From Betaproteobacteria bacterium (GTDB lineage: Bacteria; Pseudomonadota; Gammaproteobacteria; Burkholderiales; Burkholderiaceae_C): DNA of 17,193 nucleotides. Position numbers and translations under genes: made by a program. This document shows, in pieces, positions 13,042 to 17,193 of this stretch. The stretch covers positions 1-17,193 of the forward strand of contig RFNL01000236.1 of NCBI GenBank assembly GCA_009927195.1. Reading direction: 5' to 3'. Under the pieces are notes generated by a model. The model was not told where the DNA came from, made no database searches, and worked only from the letters and a program-made list of their open reading frames with translations. How positions within the stretch are numbered: position 1 is the first letter of the stretch; each line of letters starts with the position of its first letter.

Positions 13042-14036
13042 ACACCGCCACACAACCCATTAAATTTGTCGAGGTCCTGCGCCGCGAAGCCGACGTGGAG
13101 CCTGACGCAGTGAGCTCCAGTGAGGTGACCAAAGAGACCCAAATCATTGCCATTTACGGCAAAGGCGGCATAGGCAAAAGCTTCACCCTGGCCAACTTGT
13201 CTTACATGATGGCGCAACAAGGTAAAAAGGTATTGCTCATCGGGTGCGACCCCAAAAGCGACACCACCAGTTTGTTGTTTGGTGGCAAGGCATGTCCCAC
13301 CATCATTGAAACCTCCTCGCGGCTAAAGTTGTCGGGCCAGGCGGTGAGCATTGGGGATGTCTGCTTCAAGCGCGATGGGGTGTTTGCCATGGAGTTGGGT
13401 GGGCCAGAGGTGGGCCGAGGCTGCGGCGGTCGCGGCATCATCCATGGCTTTGAAACCCTGGAAAAGCTCGGCTTTCATGACTGGGGTTTCGACTACGTCT
13501 TGCTCGATTTCTTGGGCGATGTGGTGTGCGGGGGTTTTGGCCTGCCCATTGCGCGCGACATGTGCCAAAAAGTCATTGTGGTGGCCAGCAACGACTTGCA
13601 GTCCCTCTACGTGGCCAACAACGTGTGTTCGGCGGTGGAGTACTTCCGCAAGCTCGGTGGCAATGTGGGTGTGGCCGGCATGGTCATCAACAAAGACGAT
13701 GGCACAGGCGAGGCTCAAACCTTTGCCCAAAACGCTGGTATTCCGGTGTTGGCGGCCATTCCCGCCAACGAAGACATTCGCCGTAAAAGCGCCAGTTACG
13801 AAATCATTGGCCGCCCCGATGGCGAGTGGGGTCCCTTGTTTGCAGAGCTGGCCAGGAACGTGGCGCAAGCGCCGCCTCAGCGACCCAAGCCGCAAACCCA
13901 GGACCAGTTGCTCGGCTTGTTCAGTGCCGATGTGGTGGGCCGCAATGTGGTGCTTGAACCCGCCACCGTATTTGACATGGTGGGCAAGCACGAAGCCATC
14001 AAGCCGTCGCTGGAAGTCGTCTACGACGCTGCTTGA
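13038..14036 (+). CDS. bchX: Chlorophyllide a reductase, iron protein subunit X
   Basis: 332 residues. BchX is the NifH-like ATP-dependent reductase that passes electrons to BchYZ, which reduces the C7=C8 bond (ring B) of chlorophyllide a. The P-loop IYGKGGIGKSFT has GKGGIGKS at 41-48. Switch and core strand features are CDPKSDTT (70-77) and DYVLLDFLGDVVCGG (152-166). The cysteines that bridge a 4Fe-4S cluster between two subunits are Cys129 (GRGCGGRGI) and Cys164 (DVVCGGFG). The about 30-residue N-terminal extension before the P-loop distinguishes BchX from BchL and NifH. ATG at 13038 overlaps the bchC stop and has GGAG at 13025-13028. The frame runs back to a TTG at 13023, which I do not prefer. 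An intact chlorophyllide reductase requires the two genes behind it, both present and intact. Confidence 0.96.
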   Translation: MNTATQPIKFVEVLRREADVEPDAVSSSEVTKETQIIAIYGKGGIGKSFTLANLSYMMAQQGKKVLLIGCDPKSDTTSLLFGGKACPTIIETSSRLKLSGQAVSIGDVCFKRDGVFAMELGGPEVGRGCGGRGIIHGFETLEKLGFHDWGFDYVLLDFLGDVVCGGFGLPIARDMCQKVIVVASNDLQSLYVANNVCSAVEYFRKLGGNVGVAGMVINKDDGTGEAQTFAQNAGIPVLAAIPANEDIRRKSASYEIIGRPDGEWGPLFAELARNVAQAPPQRPKPQTQDQLLGLFSADVVGRNVVLEPATVFDMVGKHEAIKPSLEVVYDAA

Positions 14037-14071
14037 GCGTTGCACCCCAGCACCTTGCACAGGATCAGGCC

Positions 14072-15625
14072 ATGACACGCATCATCCCCATCCATCCCAG
14101 CCCACCAGCAGTCAACCCCGAAGGGCTCAAAGGCGACGGGTTGGGCTGCCATGCTGGCACCGAAACCATGGTGGCGGCGGCCAAACAGGTCGGTAAATCG
14201 GAAGTGCTCGACCAGTATGCACGCGATTACCCGCGCCAGCCCGATGCCGGCCCGCACGATCAACCCCAAAGCATGTGCCCCGCATTCGGTTCGCTGCGGG
14301 TGGGTTTGCGCATGAAGCGCACAGCGACGATCTTGTCGGGCTCGGCGTGCTGCGTCTACGGTTTGACATTCACCTCGCATTTTTATGGTGCGCGTCGAAG
14401 CGTGGGTTATGTGCCTTTCAATTCCGAGTCGCTGGTCACGGGCAAGTTGTTTGAAGACATCCGCGAAGCGGTGCAAGCCCAGGCCGATCCGAGCAAGGTG
14501 GACACGGTGGTCATCATCAACCTGTGTGTGCCAACCGCCAGTGGTGTGCCTTTGCAATTGCTGCCCAAAGAAATCAATGGGGTGCGCATCATTGGCATCG
14601 ATGTACCCGGGTTTGGTGTGCCCACCCATGCCGAAGCCAAAGATGTGCTGGCTGGTGCGATGCTGAAATACGCCCGCGAAGAAGTCATCAGCGGACCCGT
14701 CGCGGCGCCCAGGACCGGGCGGGGCGATAAACCCACCGTGGCATTGCTCGGCGAGATGTTCCCGGCCGATCCGGTCATCATTGGTCAAATGCTCGAGCCC
14801 ATGGGCTTGGCCGCTGGTCCGGTGGTGCCCACCCGTGAATGGCGTGAACTGTATGCCGCACTCGACTGCACAGTGGCAGCGGCGATTCATCCTTTCTACA
14901 CCGCCAGTGTGCGCGAATTTCGCAATGCGGGACGACCAGTTGTCGGTTCTGCGCCAGTGGGCTTGGAGGGCACGCAAGACTGGTTGCAACAAGTGGGTCA
15001 AGCCGCTGGCCTGGCCCAAGCGCAGATCGATGTCGCGCGCAACCAGGCTTTGAACCAAATGCGCGGCTTGCTAATGCAAAAGCCCATTTCCGGCCGCATC
15101 ACCTTGAGCGGTTATGAGGGCTCGGAATTATTGGTCGGCCGATTGCTCCTGGAATGCGGTGCCGACCTGCGGTACGTGGGTTCGGCCTGTCCGGCCACTG
15201 AGTTCAATGCCCACGACATCGCATGGCTGCAGGCCAAGGGCGTGCAGGTGCAAATGCGTGCGTCGCTTGAGCAAGACCTGAATGCAATGTACATGTACCG
15301 GCCCGATCTGGCCATTGGCACCACGCCCGTGGTGCAAATCGCCAAACAAAACAGCCTGCCTTCCTTGTATTTCACCAACCTGATTTCGGCGCGACCCTTG
15401 ATGGGTGTGGCGGGTGCGGGCTCTTTGGTCCAAGTGGTGCAAGCGGCCATGGGTAACCAAAGCCGCTTTGACGCGATGAAGGGCTTTTTTGGTGATGTCG
15501 GTGCAGGCCATGCCGCCGGGGTGTGGGAGTCGGTGCCCAAAGACCGGCCCGAATTCAAAGCAGAAACGCGCCGACAACTGGAAAAGTTGCTGAAAAAGCG
15601 CAAGGCCGAGGAGATGGGTCAATGA
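14072..15625 (+). CDS. bchY: Chlorophyllide a reductase subunit Y
   Basis: 517 residues from the ATG at 14072, chosen for AGGA at 14061-14064 seven bases upstream; a TTG at 14033 would overlap the bchX stop. BchY is NifD-like and forms the catalytic heterotetramer with BchZ, carrying cysteine ligands for the shared 4Fe-4S cluster. Candidate ligands are Cys69 (QSMCPAFGS), Cys93 or Cys94 (GSACCVYGL) and Cys152 (NLCVPTASGVP), in the order seen in this family. Later stretches include RIIGIDVPGFGVPTHAEAKD, GYEGSELLVGRLLLECGAD (substrate-proximal core) and a C-terminal helix rich in Lys/Glu. It lies 35 bp behind bchX and overlaps bchZ by ATGA. Length and motifs are intact, so the enzyme is expected to be functional. 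Confidence 0.95.
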   Translation: MTRIIPIHPSPPAVNPEGLKGDGLGCHAGTETMVAAAKQVGKSEVLDQYARDYPRQPDAGPHDQPQSMCPAFGSLRVGLRMKRTATILSGSACCVYGLTFTSHFYGARRSVGYVPFNSESLVTGKLFEDIREAVQAQADPSKVDTVVIINLCVPTASGVPLQLLPKEINGVRIIGIDVPGFGVPTHAEAKDVLAGAMLKYAREEVISGPVAAPRTGRGDKPTVALLGEMFPADPVIIGQMLEPMGLAAGPVVPTREWRELYAALDCTVAAAIHPFYTASVREFRNAGRPVVGSAPVGLEGTQDWLQQVGQAAGLAQAQIDVARNQALNQMRGLLMQKPISGRITLSGYEGSELLVGRLLLECGADLRYVGSACPATEFNAHDIAWLQAKGVQVQMRASLEQDLNAMYMYRPDLAIGTTPVVQIAKQNSLPSLYFTNLISARPLMGVAGAGSLVQVVQAAMGNQSRFDAMKGFFGDVGAGHAAGVWESVPKDRPEFKAETRRQLEKLLKKRKAEEMGQ

Positions 15626-17127
15626 GTCAGTCCCGTTTGCCCCAATCACCCTTGATCCTGGACCACGACCGCGCTGGTGGTTACTGGGGCGCGGTGTATG
15701 TGTTTACCGCCATCAAAGGCCTGCAGGTGGTGATCGACGGTCCCGTGGGTTGCGAGAACCTGCCGGTGACCTCGGTGTTGCATTACACCGATGCACTGCC
15801 GCCCCACGAGTTGCCGATTGTGGTGACCGGTTTGGCCGAAGAGCAACTGGGCCGAGAGGGCACCGAAGGCGCCATGAAGCGCGCCCATGCCACCCTTGAC
15901 CCTGAACTGCCCGCTGTGGTGGTGACCGGTTCGATTGCCGAGATGATCGGCGGTGGTGTGACCCCAGAGGGCACTAACATTTCTCGCTTTTTGCCGCGTA
16001 CCATTGATGAAGACCAGTGGCAATGTGCCAACCGAGCCATGTACTGGTTGTGGAGCGAATACGGTTTGCGCAAAGTGCCTCAACGCAAACCCTTTGAAGA
16101 GCGACCCGCTGGCGAGCGGCCCAGGGTCAACATCATCGGCCCATGTTACGGCACCTTCAACAGCGCCAGCGACCTGGCCGAAATTCGCCGCTTGGTGCAG
16201 GGCATTGGTGCCGAAGTCAACATGGTGTTTCCGTTGGGAAGCCACTTGGCCGACGTGTCGCGTTTGGTCGAAGCGGATGTCAACATTTGCATGTATCGCG
16301 AGTTTGGCCGAATGCTGTGCGAAGCTTTGGAACGGCCGTATTTGCAAGCGCCCATTGGCTTGCACAGCACCACCAATTTTTTACGCAAGCTGGGCGAACT
16401 GCTTCACCTGGATCCAGAGCCCTTCATCGAGCGTGAAAAGCACACCACCTTGAAGCCCTTGTGGGACTTGTGGCGCTCGGTCACCCAAGATTTTTTTGCC
16501 ACGGCCAGCTTTGCGGTGGTGGCGGGCGAGACCTATGCGCGTGGCTTGAAGCACTTTCTGGAGGATGAAATGGGATTGCCCTGCCGCTTCAGCGTATCAC
16601 GCACGGCAGGTACCAAAACCGACAACGCCACGGTGCGCGAAATGGTCAAGTCCAAAACACCGCTGATCATGTTTGGCAGTTACAACGAGCGCATGTACCT
16701 CAGTGAAATCACCGGCGGCAGTCCCATGCGTGCGGCTTACATTCCGGCCTCGTTTCCAGGGGCCATCATCCGCCGCCACACCGGCACGCCTTTCATGGGT
16801 TACAGCGGTGCCACTTATGTGGTGCAAGAGGTTTGCAACGCTTTGTTTGATGCCTTGTTCCACATCTTGCCCTTGGGTACCGATATGGACAAGGCGGAGG
16901 CCACCCAAGCGCGAGGCGTGGCGCCGCCCAATGCCAGTTGGCAAGATCAGGCGCAGCAAAGTTTGCGCAATGTGGTGCAAAGCCAACCGGTGCTTGTGCA
17001 AATTTCTGCAGCCAAGCGTTTGCGTGACCACGCCGAGCAGTTGTCGCAGGACTCGGGCGACAGCGAAGTGACCCAACAACATGTGTTAGCGGCCAGCCGC
17101 GAACTCGGTTTGGGAGCGGCTGCATGA
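15622..17127 (+). CDS. bchZ: Chlorophyllide a reductase subunit Z
   Basis: 501 residues from the ATG at 15622, which overlaps the bchY stop and has GAGGAG at 15608-15613 eight bases upstream; the frame continues back to 15523 inside bchY, which is not needed. BchZ is NifK-like and pairs with BchY; it binds the chlorophyllide and a ligand of the 4Fe-4S cluster. The first domain starts LILDHDRAGGYWGAVYVFTA (11-30), with the cluster-ligand region GPVGCENLPVTS, Cys44. Then come HYTDALPPHELPIVVTGLAEEQLG (54-77), VVVTGSIAEMIGGGV (99-113) and IIGPCYGTFNSASD (171-184). The last 40 residues (SAAKRLRDHAEQ, VTQQHVLAASRELG) form the small helical domain typical of the end of BchB/BchZ. Nothing is missing. 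It ends the cluster seen here and overlaps a following frame by ATGA. Confidence 0.95.
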   Translation: MSQSRLPQSPLILDHDRAGGYWGAVYVFTAIKGLQVVIDGPVGCENLPVTSVLHYTDALPPHELPIVVTGLAEEQLGREGTEGAMKRAHATLDPELPAVVVTGSIAEMIGGGVTPEGTNISRFLPRTIDEDQWQCANRAMYWLWSEYGLRKVPQRKPFEERPAGERPRVNIIGPCYGTFNSASDLAEIRRLVQGIGAEVNMVFPLGSHLADVSRLVEADVNICMYREFGRMLCEALERPYLQAPIGLHSTTNFLRKLGELLHLDPEPFIEREKHTTLKPLWDLWRSVTQDFFATASFAVVAGETYARGLKHFLEDEMGLPCRFSVSRTAGTKTDNATVREMVKSKTPLIMFGSYNERMYLSEITGGSPMRAAYIPASFPGAIIRRHTGTPFMGYSGATYVVQEVCNALFDALFHILPLGTDMDKAEATQARGVAPPNASWQDQAQQSLRNVVQSQPVLVQISAAKRLRDHAEQLSQDSGDSEVTQQHVLAASRELGLGAAA

Positions 17128-17193
17128 AAACACAACTGAATTGCCAAGCAGCAGCGCCTTCTGGCGTGTCACTGCACTCAAGATGTCGTGGCC
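17124..17193 (+). CDS. Start of a gene overlapping bchZ (incomplete; possibly puf operon)
   Basis: ATG at 17124 overlaps the bchZ stop as ATGA and has GGGAG at 17112-17116 seven bases upstream, the same coupling as within bchCX and bchYZ. Only 23 residues are visible (MKTQLNCQAAAPSGVSLHSR) before the window ends. In many purple bacteria the gene behind bchZ is pufQ or the first puf light-harvesting gene. The visible residues are not characteristic enough to assign, so this is placed by context only. It is not obviously a LH1 beta subunit. Confidence 0.45.
   Translation, partial: MKTQLNCQAAAPSGVSLHSRCRG

Noticed and set aside
12157..13053. 298-codon minus-strand frame antisense to bchC
   Set aside because: Shadow of bchC, no motif or RBS.
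14021..15058. 345-codon minus-strand frame antisense to bchY
   Set aside because: Shadow frame with His/Arg-rich low-complexity composition; bchY on the other strand is unmistakable.
1..17193. CRISPR array, transposase, integrase or phage genes
   Set aside because: No spaced direct repeats and no such protein motifs were found on either strand.

Overview
The window looks like chromosomal DNA of a purple, bacteriochlorophyll a-producing betaproteobacterium, probably of the Burkholderiales (Comamonadaceae, Limnohabitans/Rhodoferax type). This is inferred from gene content, protein resemblance and moderately high G+C, not from a database match. The right-hand third is the start of a photosynthesis gene cluster in the order crtE-crtF-bchC-bchX-bchY-bchZ. 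The gene order, the O2-dependent HemF next door and the PpsR/CrtJ-type operators fit a phototroph that represses pigment synthesis by oxygen or redox.

Layout. 1-500: 3' end of an alpha/beta hydrolase in very G+C-rich DNA. 538-705: a short, probably truncated reading frame at a base-composition break. 711-3986: a lower-G+C catabolic module made of a minus-strand LysR regulator, a divergent Bug/TctC-type periplasmic binding protein and a LigB-LigA fused gallate dioxygenase. 4255-5855 (minus): an ADP-ribosylglycohydrolase-like gene overlapping a small exported DUF1439-like gene by ATGA. 6026-6421 (minus): an exported DUF4399 protein. 6657-6881: a fasciclin-domain gene cut off after its first motif, in A+T-rich DNA, followed by about 280 bp with nothing I can assign. 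7165-9425 (minus): hemF preceded by a DUF3422 membrane-protein gene. 9540-9689 (minus): a 49-residue membrane protein. 9808-9882: the crtE control region. 9883-17127: the six pigment genes, mostly overlapping or tightly spaced. 17124-end: the start of another reading frame overlapping bchZ, possibly in the puf operon.

How it works together. HemF makes protoporphyrinogen IX, the precursor of both heme and bacteriochlorophyll. BchXYZ reduces chlorophyllide at ring B, and BchC oxidises the C3 hydroxyethyl group in the last ring modifications before bacteriochlorophyllide a. CrtE supplies geranylgeranyl diphosphate for carotenoids and for the bacteriochlorophyll tail, and CrtF O-methylates carotenoids of the spheroidene/spirilloxanthin route. 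Exact TGTCA-N8-TGACA palindromes (PpsR/CrtJ consensus TGT-N12-ACA) lie upstream of crtE and of bchC. A nine-of-ten match lies upstream of the DUF3422-hemF pair, which makes DUF3422, a family of unknown function, a candidate member of the photosynthesis regulon. This is the most interesting lead in the window. I found no CRISPR array, transposase, rRNA or tRNA.
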